This document shows, in pieces, positions 7,965 to 16,851 of a DNA stretch of 64,000 nt; the stretch's first letter is position 1, and every line of letters begins with the position of its first letter. The notes beneath the pieces are model-generated. The model had not been told where the DNA came from. It saw only the letters and a list, made by a program, of their open reading frames with translations, and did not search any database. The DNA comes from Exiguobacterium sp. SL-9 (GTDB lineage Bacteria; Bacillota; Bacilli; Exiguobacteriales; Exiguobacteriaceae), in NCBI RefSeq assembly GCF_004336985.1, contig NZ_SJUO01000001.1, positions 310,001 through 374,000 of the forward strand. The letters run 5' to 3'. A program made the position numbers and the translations under genes.

Positions 7965-8018
7965 AGTATAGACCCATCCGAAGCGCTTTACCTGTTTTAT
8001 TGTGCAATTCTTGTGAGA
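7965..8018 (-). promoter_or_regulatory. Promoter region of the CarH-like gene with tandem 11-bp repeats
   Basis: On the minus strand TCTCACAAGAA (8008-8018) is followed directly by TTGCACAATAA (7997-8007): adjacent 11-bp units identical at 8 of 11 positions. A TATACT -10 box is at 7965-7970 without a good -35. A partial palindrome AAGCGCTT (7981-7988) lies in the spacer. CarH proteins are known to bind tandem 11-bp direct repeats, so self-regulation is a reasonable inference. Confidence 0.5.
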
Positions 8019-8061
8019 AATTGGCGAGATTGAGCAGATCCGTCTGACCGAACGAAGTACG

Positions 8062-8092
8062 TAATAAAAAATACGACGTCCCCGTCGTATTG
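8062..8092 (-). terminator. Terminator of the 67-residue membrane protein gene
   Basis: Minus strand AATACGACG, loop GGGA, CGTCGTATT, then TTTTATTA, directly after the stop codon at 8093. Confidence 0.9.
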
Positions 8093-8296
8093 TCAGAAAA
8101 ATAAGGTGTGACGACCTATATATAAAAATACAAGAATAATGGCAAACATCGTCAATGTCAGCATCATAGCGAGCGGCCGCTTTAGCCAATTATCGTTCAA
8201 TTTTTCTTTGCGCTCATGCTCTTGCCGTTCAGCGCGAGACGGCAACGTGTCCACCACTTGTTCACGCAGTGAGTCCGCTTGGTTCCGATATCGCAA
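8093..8296 (-). CDS. Small single-pass membrane protein, function unknown
   Basis: A 67-residue protein I do not recognise. The first 40 residues are strongly charged (RAERQEHERKEKLNDNW) and the last 25 are hydrophobic (LAMMLTLTMFAIILVFLYIG), so it looks like a tail-anchored cytoplasmic protein. The start is TTG with AAGGAGG seven bases upstream, and a strong terminator follows the stop, which supports a real gene. It is the third gene of a recQ-led run. In B. subtilis several small ypb genes of unknown role occupy the same region, but I cannot assign orthology. Confidence 0.7.
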   Translation of the reverse strand: MRYRNQADSLREQVVDTLPSRAERQEHERKEKLNDNWLKRPLAMMLTLTMFAIILVFLYIGRHTLFF

Positions 8297-8337
8297 CGTG
8301 TGCCCTCCTTTACCTTTTTTATCATTTTACTATGATA

Positions 8338-9756
8338 TCATTCAAAGGAGAAGATGCGAGCCAACCGATGTTTCCAATCTGTCACATTTTTAGACACAGG
8401 TTGAACCGACGGCGGGAACACGATTTCCCCACAGACGTCACAACAATCGGCTTGTTTGACCGGTTGTTCCGAGAAGTAGTTCAACAAGTAGTCACGCCGA
8501 CACGTTTTGATGAGGGCATAGTCCATCATCTGCCCGAGTTGACGATACCGAGCCCGCTTTCTATCTTTTACCCAATCAATCGCCTCGGCAAGCGTCCGCT
8601 CGGCGAGCATTTGACTCAACAAGCCCCAGACCGGGTCTTCCTCGTTCAATCGCAACAGGCGCGGCAACTGGGCAAGGCTCGTGCCGTTGTCACGTTCCAA
8701 ATAAGCGAGACGGATATCTTTGTCTTTTGGATATTGTTGGTCAATCAAAAACTGTTGGATGCGTTCGTCACCCTCAGCATAAAGTAAGACGGCAAAAGCA
8801 GGGTTTCCGTCACGTCCGGCACGTCCAATCTCTTGCATATACGCCTCGAGCGTGGCCGGGACCTGATAATGGATGACCGACCGGACGTTATCTTTATTCA
8901 CACCCATCCCGAACGCACTCGTACATACCATGATGGCGACTTCATCTCGTAAGAATTGCGACTGCACGAGCCGGCGGTCCTCAGTCGACATGCCACCATG
9001 ATAAAACAAGGCGTCATCGAGGTGGAGGGCGAGCGCTTCTGCCTCACGCCGAGTCGCCGTATAAATGACGGCCGGTTTCGGAACATCGTGGACGAGTTCG
9101 CTCAACCGTCGCATCTTATCCTCCGATTCGAGGCGTTCGACAATCAGACGAATCTCGGGACGGTTGGCCGAATGGACAAACTGTGACGGCGAGAACAGCG
9201 CCAACTTCTCGATAATGTCACGTTTTACCGCCTCCGGCGCTGTCGCGGTGACGGCCATGCATTGCGGACTGCCGAGCTGTTTTCGCAATTCGCCTAAGCG
9301 GGCATACTCAGGCCGGAACTCGTGACCCCACTGCGAGATACAGTGCGCCTCGTCGACGACGAGCATTTGAATTTTCGTCCGTGCGAGCGCCCGCGTCACG
9401 TGCGGCACGGCGAGTTGCTCGGGCGATAAATATAAGAAGCGGTAACGTTTCAAATGGTTCAAGATGTCTTGCTTCTCTTCGAGTGTCTCCATCGACGTCA
9501 ATCGCGCCACCCCACGCTCGCCTCGTTCGCGGATATGGAGCATCTGGTCCTCGATGAGCGACAAGAGCGGCGACACGATGATCGTCAGCCCGTCATTTTT
9601 AATATAAGACGGGAGTTGGAACGTCAACGACTTGCCAGCCCCGGTCGGCATAATGGCGAGCACGTCTTGCCCGTCGGCGACCGCATCGATTACCTCACGC
9701 TGTCCCGGACGAAAAGTGTCATAGCCGAACACCCGCTTCAACGTCTTTTCAAACAA
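8338..9756 (-). CDS. recQ: ATP-dependent DNA helicase RecQ/RecS
   Basis: A 3'-5' DNA helicase for replication fork repair and recombination. It has Walker A PTGAGKS, a DEAH box (VVDEAHCISQWGHEFRPEY), motif VI (QEIGRAGRDG) and a C-terminal zinc-binding cysteine set (CRRDYLLNYF ... CCDVC). No HRDC domain follows, so at 472 residues it is the short RecS form found next to ypbB in Bacillales. I chose the TTG at 9756, which has GAGGTG five bases upstream; a GTG at 9765 is in frame but overlaps that site. It overlaps the end of ypbB by 8 bases, so the two are translated together. Confidence 0.92.
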   Translation of the reverse strand: MFEKTLKRVFGYDTFRPGQREVIDAVADGQDVLAIMPTGAGKSLTFQLPSYIKNDGLTIIVSPLLSLIEDQMLHIRERGERGVARLTSMETLEEKQDILNHLKRYRFLYLSPEQLAVPHVTRALARTKIQMLVVDEAHCISQWGHEFRPEYARLGELRKQLGSPQCMAVTATAPEAVKRDIIEKLALFSPSQFVHSANRPEIRLIVERLESEDKMRRLSELVHDVPKPAVIYTATRREAEALALHLDDALFYHGGMSTEDRRLVQSQFLRDEVAIMVCTSAFGMGVNKDNVRSVIHYQVPATLEAYMQEIGRAGRDGNPAFAVLLYAEGDERIQQFLIDQQYPKDKDIRLAYLERDNGTSLAQLPRLLRLNEEDPVWGLLSQMLAERTLAEAIDWVKDRKRARYRQLGQMMDYALIKTCRRDYLLNYFSEQPVKQADCCDVCGEIVFPPSVQPVSKNVTDWKHRLARIFSFE

Positions 9757-10771
9757 ATGTCTCACCTCGTTTCAATCGTGCGAACACCAATCGGATTTGA
9801 TAATAACTGATTCCGTCGACTTGTTCAAAAATCGGCTTGAGCGCCCAGCTCGACTCGTCACGCAGCTGCTCGACTTGCTTGATTTGTTCGAGTGGAACGA
9901 ATTGATCGAGCGGGAACTCGTCTAAATACATCGCCATCTCGACGACGTGGTCCTCAATTGTGCTCGTACGCAACCGCCGCTGTGATTGGACTTGTTGGAA
10001 CGATCGGCCGGCCAAAAACTGTTCATACGATTCCCGCGCCGACAACGTCATCCGTTCGCTCGATAAACCGTGAGCGAAGCCGAGCAGCTTTGCGTCCCGC
10101 GGCAACTTCCACAAGAGCGCGTTCCAGCCGGCCAAAAAGTAGAGTCGGGCCGTCCGCGCATCGACGTCCAAGAGCGCCGCGATTTGTTCATACGTGTATC
10201 CCGTCTCGAACGCGCCCGTGAATCGATAGACGACGGCGGTCGCATATGGGTCTCCGACTTCTTCAAGCGCTGTCTCAAGCTCCTGATGAAAGCTGTGAAT
10301 CAGCGGTTGCCACTCCCGCTCGGTCCGGACGATCTGTTTGACCCAACGTTCAGCTAACCGATCGGCCTGGACCGGGTAGAACGTCCGCTCGTGCTCAAGC
10401 GACATGAACGTCTGGACGAACAAGCTGAGCCGTTTCCACGTCATCGTCGTATAATCCCGGTATTCACCGCCGAGACGGTCGAACAGGTCACTGACGGCCT
10501 CGGGAGACGCTAGCATCTTGCCGGCATCGGTCAACGTGAAACTCGAACGGTTGAGCCAGCCTCGTTTTTCGAACGAAGCGAGCAACTTTTCATAGTCGTA
10601 CTTCGTATAGGGGAACAATCCAAAAATCGGTTCCAAGTCATAAAAAAAGGCGTCTTGCAGCGTCGTCGCCGAACGTTTTCCGTTCAATACATGAAACAAA
10701 CTACGCTCACTGCGCTCCCCTTTCAAACGCTCGATCGAGAGCAATAACACCCCGTCCGCTAAATGAACCAT
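9749..10771 (-). CDS. ypbB: YpbB-like helix-turn-helix protein, RecQ partner gene
   Basis: A 340-residue protein of the YpbB family, found upstream of and coupled to recQ across Bacillales. The C-terminal third resembles the RecQ-associated helix-turn-helix domain seen at the end of longer RecQ proteins (SYEQFLAGRSFQQV ... STIEDHVVEMAMYLDEFPLDQF). A central segment (GYTYEQIAALLDVDARTARLYFLAGWNALL) also looks like an HTH. I infer that it supplies the domain missing from the short RecQ. The start is ATG at 10771 with GAGGAGG nine bases upstream; the longer reading frame to 10825 has none. Divergent from fer. Confidence 0.8.
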   Translation of the reverse strand: MVHLADGVLLLSIERLKGERSERSLFHVLNGKRSATTLQDAFFYDLEPIFGLFPYTKYDYEKLLASFEKRGWLNRSSFTLTDAGKMLASPEAVSDLFDRLGGEYRDYTTMTWKRLSLFVQTFMSLEHERTFYPVQADRLAERWVKQIVRTEREWQPLIHSFHQELETALEEVGDPYATAVVYRFTGAFETGYTYEQIAALLDVDARTARLYFLAGWNALLWKLPRDAKLLGFAHGLSSERMTLSARESYEQFLAGRSFQQVQSQRRLRTSTIEDHVVEMAMYLDEFPLDQFVPLEQIKQVEQLRDESSWALKPIFEQVDGISYYQIRLVFARLKRGETFV

Positions 10772-10824
10772 CGTTCCACCTCCTCGGTCAAAATTATGCT
10801 TCCAAAACGTTATTCGTTTCCTCA

Positions 10825-10853
10825 TTGAAATATTTGGGTATGTAGACTACAAT
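10825..10853 (+). promoter_or_regulatory. Sigma-A promoter of fer
   Basis: TTGAAA at 10825-10830, a 17-base spacer, and TACAAT at 10848-10853, about 60 bases before the fer start codon. Confidence 0.8.
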
Positions 10854-10869
10854 TACTCATAGTCAGTAG

Positions 10870-11163
<294 letters not shown>

Positions 11164-11165
11164 GC

Positions 11166-11203
11166 GAGACATGTGTGCCTCATAGGCGCACATGTCTTTT
11201 TTT
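11166..11203. terminator. Terminator of fer, shared with the nuclease gene
   Basis: GACATGTG-t-GCC, a short loop, GGC-g-CACATGTC, then seven T on the plus strand; the minus-strand nuclease gene ends at 11202, inside the T-run, so the stem may also serve it. Confidence 0.85.
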
Positions 11204-11999
11204 ATCGAGCCGCTGACCGGAAACCGGCCTCACGCGCTTCTTCTTCCGTACAGAACATCGCCTCGGGGATGGTTCGCTCATAGCTCGCCCCGCCCGGAAC
11301 GTGATAAATCTTCTCTCCGTCCCGATTGATATTCCCTTTGATGTCGCAATCGTCCGTGTCCCGTGCCGGTTTGGCCGGCTCGGTCGCCTCATGGTCAAAG
11401 CCATTGCCTGTCACATAATCCTCAAGACTCCAAATCCCAAGCAACTCTTTACGCGCGGCCCGTTCGACCTCCCGGAACGCATCGATGTGTTGCGTGTTCG
11501 GCGCATACACATAGGCAACACGCGCCAGACCTCGGCGCAACAATTCCTCGTTTAGCATCGCATCGTCATACCAAACGTAAGCGAGCGTCCGTTGATAACG
11601 ATCATAGCGCCCGACGTCATATTCGAGCGTGATCGTATCCCCTTCCGGTAACCAACGTTCGACGAACGATTTCGCATCCTCCCCGAACGGTTGGACTGGT
11701 AGCGTCGGATGGCTCGTTTCCGGCGTATCGACAAGCAAGAGACGAATCGACTCGGTCGCCCCGTTCTCGAACTCGACTTTGAGCGTATCGCCATCGATGA
11801 CGCGGTCGAGCGTGACCGTCTCGGTCTTACCGAGCGGCCGTTCGACAAGTTGTGAGACCGACGCCGAGGGGAATTCGGACTCTAGTTCAACGAGCGATTC
11901 CGGCGGGTCGATCTGTTCGGCGAACCAGTCATCAACGGAGCAGCCCGCGAGCGAAACGCTCAACGCGACAGCCATCAGCAGTTGCCACCATTTTTTCAA
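11202..11999 (-). CDS. Lipoprotein thermonuclease (SNase family) with C-terminal Cys-rich motif
   Basis: A surface-anchored staphylococcal-nuclease-like enzyme of 265 residues that should cut DNA and RNA outside the cell with calcium. Residues 1-20 form a lipoprotein signal ending in the lipobox LAGC (Cys20). The SNase fold spans about 55-200, with the acidic DGDT and VDTPET motifs and the catalytic arginine in RYDRYQRTLAYV. The C-terminal 50 residues form a separate small domain starting CDIKGNI and containing HVPGG and WFC-like FCTEEEA, often found attached to secreted nucleases. The start is TTG at 11999 with GAGGTG upstream. It follows the nucleoside transporter operon after a terminator. 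Confidence 0.88.
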   Translation of the reverse strand: MKKWWQLLMAVALSVSLAGCSVDDWFAEQIDPPESLVELESEFPSASVSQLVERPLGKTETVTLDRVIDGDTLKVEFENGATESIRLLLVDTPETSHPTLPVQPFGEDAKSFVERWLPEGDTITLEYDVGRYDRYQRTLAYVWYDDAMLNEELLRRGLARVAYVYAPNTQHIDAFREVERAARKELLGIWSLEDYVTGNGFDHEATEPAKPARDTDDCDIKGNINRDGEKIYHVPGGASYERTIPEAMFCTEEEAREAGFRSAAR

Positions 12000-12023
12000 T
12001 TGTCTCACCTCTACACCAGTATA

Positions 12024-12062
12024 ACAAAAAAGGTTGTTTGACTTAAGCGTCAAACAACCTTG
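12024..12062 (-). terminator. Strong terminator of the nucleoside transporter operon
   Basis: AAGGTTGTTTGAC and GTCAAACAACCTT form a perfect 13-bp stem with a 6-base loop, followed on the minus strand by TTTTTTGTT. Confidence 0.93.
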
Positions 12063-12090
12063 ATGAAATGGACATTTGTCCTTTTGATGA

Positions 12091-13050
12091 TTAGCGTTTC
12101 CCTTTAATATATGGGATACCGACCGATTTTGGTGCATCGGCACGTCCGACGACACCTGCGAGGGCAAGGATCGTGAGCGCGTACGGCGCAATCAAGAGCA
12201 ACACTTGTGGTACGTTGCTGATGACCGGCAAGTTACTTCCGATGATTGACAACGCTTGGGCGAAACCGAAGAACAGGCCGGCTCCGAGCGCGCCGAGCGG
12301 ATTCCATTTCCCGAAGATCATCGCGGCGATGGCCAAGAATCCTTGACCGACAATCGTCGTCCCACTGAAGTTCGTCGTGACGGTGACGGCGTAGACCGCA
12401 CCGGCGAGTCCGCCGAACGCACCCGAGAGCATGACGCCCATGAAGCGCATTTTCGTGACGTTGATCCCCATCGTGTCAGCCGCCATCGGGTGTTCCCCGA
12501 CCGAGCGGAGACGTAGACCGAACGGCGTCTTGAAGATGACGAACCAGACGACGAACGCGAGCGCGATGGCGATGAACGACGTGTACTGGACGTTAATGAA
12601 GAACATACGGAGTACAGGAATGTCCGAGAGAATCGGCACGTTCTCTTTCGCGATCCGAAATTCGATGAAATCGGTCTGCCCTTTGTTATAGAGGACGCGG
12701 ACGACAAAGATCGCAAGTCCGATCGCGAGCATGTTGATGGCGACACCGAGTACCGTTTGGTCAGCTCGCCACAGGATGGCCGGAACAGCCAAGAAGAGCG
12801 AGAAGAGCGCACCGACGACCATGGCGACCAAGAGCGAGATCCATGGACTGAGACCGCCAAGCCCCATGTTCGTCAACGTAAGCGTCGTGATGATTCCAGT
12901 CGCGGCACCGATGACCATGATACCTTCTAAGGCGATGTTGACGACGCCCGAACGTTCACTGAAAATGCCGCCGAGCGCTGCAATGATGAGTGGAGTCGCA
13001 TAGGCCAACGCGACCGGAACGACGATATAGAGGACTTCTAAGAAGCTCAT
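12091..13050 (-). CDS. nupQ: BMP-family nucleoside ABC transporter, permease 2
   Basis: A 319-residue polytopic permease of the branched-chain/BMP transporter type, equivalent to YufQ/NupQ, which takes up purine nucleosides such as guanosine in B. subtilis. It contains repeated membrane helices and the conserved segments ERSGVVNIALEGIM near the N-terminus and GVMLSGAFGGLAGAVYAVT in the second half. Its ATG overlaps the end of the first permease gene by four bases (ATGA), showing translational coupling. It is the last gene of the operon. Substrate specificity (nucleosides) is inferred from the family and operon layout. Confidence 0.88.
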   Translation of the reverse strand: MSFLEVLYIVVPVALAYATPLIIAALGGIFSERSGVVNIALEGIMVIGAATGIITTLTLTNMGLGGLSPWISLLVAMVVGALFSLFLAVPAILWRADQTVLGVAINMLAIGLAIFVVRVLYNKGQTDFIEFRIAKENVPILSDIPVLRMFFINVQYTSFIAIALAFVVWFVIFKTPFGLRLRSVGEHPMAADTMGINVTKMRFMGVMLSGAFGGLAGAVYAVTVTTNFSGTTIVGQGFLAIAAMIFGKWNPLGALGAGLFFGFAQALSIIGSNLPVISNVPQVLLLIAPYALTILALAGVVGRADAPKSVGIPYIKGKR

Positions 13051-14111
13051 TTTTTCTCCACCCCTTTCTTACGATTTCCTTTGAATTTGTCGATCACATA
13101 GTTGAACGCATAACCCGATGCCACGAAGATGACGATGGCCGCGATAATGACTTTGACGAGTTCAGACGGAATGTTCGCCCCAAGCTGCATCGCGAGTCCG
13201 CCGATATTGAGTCCGGCGAACAAGATGGCTGCCAAGACGACACCGACGGCCGTGTTCGCACCGAGAAGCGCGACGGCGATCCCGTCGAAACCGACTCCGG
13301 TGAACGAGGCGCTGAGTGTCATGCCGTTGAACGTACCAAGACCTTCCATCGCCCCGGCGAGTCCTGCGAACATACCCGAGATGACGAATGAGAGAATGAT
13401 GTTCCGGTTGACGCTCATTCCTGCGTATTGCGACGCATGTTTGTTGAAACCGACGGCCCGAAGCTCATAACCGAGCGTCGTCCGTTGCAAGATGTAGTAG
13501 TAGACGATGGCCGCGAGCACAGCGATGAGGACACCCCAGTGCAAGCGTGAGAACTGCGTCATTTCTTGGAGCCATGGCGACGCGAGCGATGCCGACTCGT
13601 TGATTGACTCGGTCCGTTCGTTCGTCACCCCGATGACACTGCGTAAAATCGCGTTCGTCGTATAGAGCGCGATATAGTTCATCATGATGGATGTGATTAC
13701 TTCATGGACGTGGAACTTGGCTTTTAAGAAACCAGGCACGAACGCCCAGAGCGCTGCCGCGAACATGGCCGCGAGAAGCGCGAGCGGCAAGTGAATGAAC
13801 ATCGGCAAATCAAAGTTAATTCCGACATAAACAGCTGCCACCCAACCAATCAATACTTGGCCTTCGACACCGATGTTGAACAGGCCGGTCCGGAACGCGA
13901 ACGCGACGGCTAAACCTGAGAAGATGAGCGGCGCTGCGGCGCGAAGTGTCTCGCCGATCGCATACGGACTGCCGACCATGCCTTCGAACAGCGAAGAGAA
14001 CCCTCTGATCGGGTCATAACCGCCGATGAGCATGACGATCGCTCCGACGAGTAGTCCCATCAAGATTGACAAGAGCGGGATGAGCAGTCGATTGAATCCT
14101 AGCTTATTCAT
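13047..14111 (-). CDS. nupP: BMP-family nucleoside ABC transporter, permease 1
   Basis: A 354-residue polytopic membrane protein pairing with the downstream permease to form the channel. Typical segments are RTGLFNIGVEGQVLIGW, VHEVITSIMMNYIALY and FVISGMFAGLAGAMEGLG, as in YufP/NupP. It overlaps both neighbours by four bases (ATGA), so all three transporter subunits are made in step. A long extracytoplasmic loop lies around residues 165-190, which is usual for this subunit. Confidence 0.88.
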   Translation of the reverse strand: MNKLGFNRLLIPLLSILMGLLVGAIVMLIGGYDPIRGFSSLFEGMVGSPYAIGETLRAAAPLIFSGLAVAFAFRTGLFNIGVEGQVLIGWVAAVYVGINFDLPMFIHLPLALLAAMFAAALWAFVPGFLKAKFHVHEVITSIMMNYIALYTTNAILRSVIGVTNERTESINESASLASPWLQEMTQFSRLHWGVLIAVLAAIVYYYILQRTTLGYELRAVGFNKHASQYAGMSVNRNIILSFVISGMFAGLAGAMEGLGTFNGMTLSASFTGVGFDGIAVALLGANTAVGVVLAAILFAGLNIGGLAMQLGANIPSELVKVIIAAIVIFVASGYAFNYVIDKFKGNRKKGVEKK

Positions 14112-15634
14112 ACTGTTTCTTCTCCTCTCTTACCGCCGGCCATCAAGAAGCCGAGTTCTTGCTCCGTCGTCTCTTTCGGATCACGGATCCCGACGATTTT
14201 GCCTTCATATAAGACCGCGACTCTGTCCGCCACATGTAAAATCTCTTCGAGCTCGAACGAGATCAACAAGACGGCGCGTCCTTTTTCACGTTCTTTGATG
14301 AGCTGTTCATGAATGAACTCGATTGCCCCGACGTCAAGACCCCGTGTCGGTTGTGCCGCAATCAACAAGTCAGGCGACCGGTCGACTTCGCGAGCGATGA
14401 TGGCTTTCTGCTGGTTTCCACCCGACAAGGCGCGGGCCGGCACATCGACCGATGGAGTTCGGACGTCAAACTTCTCAATCAACGCTTTCGCTTTCTCTGC
14501 CACCGCTTTATAGTTCATCAAACCGCGCTTCGAGAACGGCTCTTTATAATACGTTTGGAGGACCATGTTGTCTCGGATTGAATAATCGAGGACGAGTCCG
14601 TGCTTATGACGGTCTTGCGGGATGTGGCCGACACCAGACTCTGTTACTTTACGCGGTGTGAACCCGGTCACGTCTTTCCCATTTAGCAATACTTTTCCAG
14701 ACTCCGGTTTTTTCAAGCCTGAGATGGCTTCAATCAACTCGGTCTGTCCGTTCCCGTCAATCCCGGCAATCCCGAGGATTTCTCCTGAACGAATCTGTAA
14801 ATCCAAGCCGTCGACGGCTGCGAGCCCACGACTGTCTTTGACGACAAGCTTTTGGACGTCGAGGACGACTTGCTGTGGATCTGCCTTGGAATATTCCGCA
14901 TCAAAGTTGACTTCACGCCCGACCATCATTTCTGCCAAACGATCTTCATTGACCGTCTCATCGATATCAATCGTACCGATATAACGTCCGCGGCGGATGA
15001 CCGTACAGCGGTCGGCGACTTGCATGATCTCTTTCAGTTTATGCGTGATCAAGACGATCGATTTACCTTCTTCAATCAGACGCTTCATGATTTGAATGAG
15101 TTCTTGAATCTCTTGCGGCGTCAGTACAGCGGTCGGCTCATCAAAAATCAAAATCTCAGCTCCGCGATAGAGCGTCTTCAAAATTTCGACCCGTTGTTGC
15201 ATGCCGACCGAGATGTCCTCGATTTTCGCATCCGGATCAATCCGAAGACCATACTGTTCCGAGATTTCCATGACTTTTTTACGCGCCGTCGCCCGATCGA
15301 CCGTCAAACCACTCTTCGGCTCTAATCCGAGGATGATGTTCTCGGTCACCGTGAACTTCTCGACGAGCATGAAGTGTTGGTGTACCATGCCGATCCCGAG
15401 TTCGTTGGCGATGTTCGGATTCTCAATGTTCACTTTCTCCCCGCGTACACGAATCTCCCCGCCTTCTGGCTGATAAAGACCGAACAGGACGTTCATGAGC
15501 GTCGATTTCCCGGCACCGTTCTCGCCGAGCAACGCATGAATCTCTCCTTTGCGCAATTGGAGGGTGATATTGTCGTTGGCCACGAACGTTCCGAACTCTT
15601 TGCGAATATTGAGCATTTCAATTACATATTCCAA
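14108..15634 (-). CDS. nupO: BMP-family nucleoside ABC transporter, double ATPase
   Basis: A 508-residue ATPase with two ABC domains fused in tandem, as in YufO/NupO and sugar importers of the RbsA type. The first domain has Walker A GENGAGKST, signature SVGMQQR and Walker B LIFDEP. The second has a degenerate Walker A (GIDGNGQTE) and signature SGGNQQK, so probably one competent site per dimer half. The start is TTG at 15634 with GGGGTGG upstream. It follows the lipoprotein gene across a 61-base gap with a GC-rich hairpin. Confidence 0.9.
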   Translation of the reverse strand: MEYVIEMLNIRKEFGTFVANDNITLQLRKGEIHALLGENGAGKSTLMNVLFGLYQPEGGEIRVRGEKVNIENPNIANELGIGMVHQHFMLVEKFTVTENIILGLEPKSGLTVDRATARKKVMEISEQYGLRIDPDAKIEDISVGMQQRVEILKTLYRGAEILIFDEPTAVLTPQEIQELIQIMKRLIEEGKSIVLITHKLKEIMQVADRCTVIRRGRYIGTIDIDETVNEDRLAEMMVGREVNFDAEYSKADPQQVVLDVQKLVVKDSRGLAAVDGLDLQIRSGEILGIAGIDGNGQTELIEAISGLKKPESGKVLLNGKDVTGFTPRKVTESGVGHIPQDRHKHGLVLDYSIRDNMVLQTYYKEPFSKRGLMNYKAVAEKAKALIEKFDVRTPSVDVPARALSGGNQQKAIIAREVDRSPDLLIAAQPTRGLDVGAIEFIHEQLIKEREKGRAVLLISFELEEILHVADRVAVLYEGKIVGIRDPKETTEQELGFLMAGGKRGEETV

Positions 15635-15661
15635 GAAAGTCCACCCCTAACTTTAAGTAAA

Positions 15662-15683
15662 GGGAGACCGCATGGGTCCCCCC
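15662..15683 (-). terminator. Intercistronic hairpin between bmp lipoprotein gene and nupO
   Basis: Minus strand GGGACCC, loop ATGC and GGTCTCCC, with only a short T-rich tail. It is too weak to end the operon and may trim transcripts so that the binding protein is made in excess over the transporter. Confidence 0.4.
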
Positions 15684-15695
15684 TAACTCAATGAA

Positions 15696-16781
15696 TTATT
15701 TTACTGTTTTCATGAACTCTTCGAACTCAGCGTCAGTTGCTGGAGCCGTGATGTCTCCGTCGATCAACTGTGTACGGTACTCTTCAACTTTTGAGAGGAC
15801 GTCAGCTGAGACGTTTTCGCTTGATGTTTCAGCGATTCCTACACCTTCGTCTTTCAATGAGAACTCAACGATTTCGCCTGCTGGGAACTTATCTTCCATC
15901 GCAAGTTTTGAAACTTCGTAAGTTGCCGTGTCAACACGTTTTACCATTGAAGTAAGCGTTACGTTCTCTGGGAGACCTTCTTCATACTGGTCACGGTCAA
16001 CCCCGATTACCCATACATCTTCACCGTTTTTCTTACGGTTTTTCGCTTCTGTGAATACCCCTACACCTGTACCGCCTGCTGCGTGATAGATGATGTCTGA
16101 GCCTGCGCCGTACATACCTGAAGCGATGGCTGTTCCTTTTTCAGCTGAGTTGAAGTCTTCAGCATATTTCACGTCGATTGTCGCGTCCGGGTTAACGGCC
16201 ATGACACCGGCTTTGTATCCGTTCTCGAATTTCTTGATCAAGTCTGACTCAACTCCGCCGATGAAACCGACTTTGTCAGTCGTCGTTGTAAGACCCGCGA
16301 CGACACCGACAAGGAATGAACCTTCTTGCTCTTTGAACGTGATTGATGCGACGTTCGGTGCATCCACGACCATGTCAACGATGGCGAAGTTGTTGTCTGG
16401 GAACTGCTCAGCAACTTTTTGGATGTCTTCGCCCATCAAGAAGCCGATTCCGTAAATCAAGTTGAAATTGTCGCGCGCCAATTGTTGCAAGTTTGGCTGG
16501 TAATCTGCTTGTTTTGATGATTGAAGATATTTGAAACCTTCGTTCTCTGTCAAGTTGTTGTCTTCCCCGAACTTTGTGAGACCTTCCCAAGCTGATTGGT
16601 TGAACGATTTATCATCGACACCGCCTGTATCAGTTACCATCGCCACTTTGAAGTCGCTACCTTCACCGCCGCCTTCTCCGTTTGAAGCACCTTCATTGTC
16701 ATCCCCGCCACATGCTGCGAGTACTGTCGAGAGTGTGAGACCTGCTGCTAAAGCTGAGAGAATTGTTTTTTTCTTGTTCAT
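15696..16781 (-). CDS. nupN: BMP-family nucleoside-binding lipoprotein
   Basis: A 361-residue substrate-binding lipoprotein of the basic-membrane-protein family (PnrA/Med-like), which captures nucleosides outside the cell. The signal peptide ends in the lipobox LAAC (Cys24), followed by an acidic Gly/Ser-rich linker. The mature part has VTDTGGVDDKSFNQSAWEGL, a ligand-binding motif of the family, and GSDIIYHAAGGTG. AAAGGGGA precedes the ATG. Codon use looks more optimised than in its neighbours (many GTA, GAA, ACT-type codons), as expected for an abundant protein. A canonical cre box lies about 70 bases upstream. Confidence 0.9.
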   Translation of the reverse strand: MNKKKTILSALAAGLTLSTVLAACGGDDNEGASNGEGGGEGSDFKVAMVTDTGGVDDKSFNQSAWEGLTKFGEDNNLTENEGFKYLQSSKQADYQPNLQQLARDNFNLIYGIGFLMGEDIQKVAEQFPDNNFAIVDMVVDAPNVASITFKEQEGSFLVGVVAGLTTTTDKVGFIGGVESDLIKKFENGYKAGVMAVNPDATIDVKYAEDFNSAEKGTAIASGMYGAGSDIIYHAAGGTGVGVFTEAKNRKKNGEDVWVIGVDRDQYEEGLPENVTLTSMVKRVDTATYEVSKLAMEDKFPAGEIVEFSLKDEGVGIAETSSENVSADVLSKVEEYRTQLIDGDITAPATDAEFEEFMKTVK

Positions 16782-16851
16782 CGTCGTGTTTCCCCTTTCG
16801 GATCATAACAATTAAGGTTGTCATGTCATCAGTAGTCTTTACACCGGTATA

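Noticed and set aside
11999-12030. Separate promoter for the nuclease gene (TATACT inside the terminator flank)
   Set aside because: The -10 is good but no acceptable -35 exists without overlapping the terminator stem; left unassigned.
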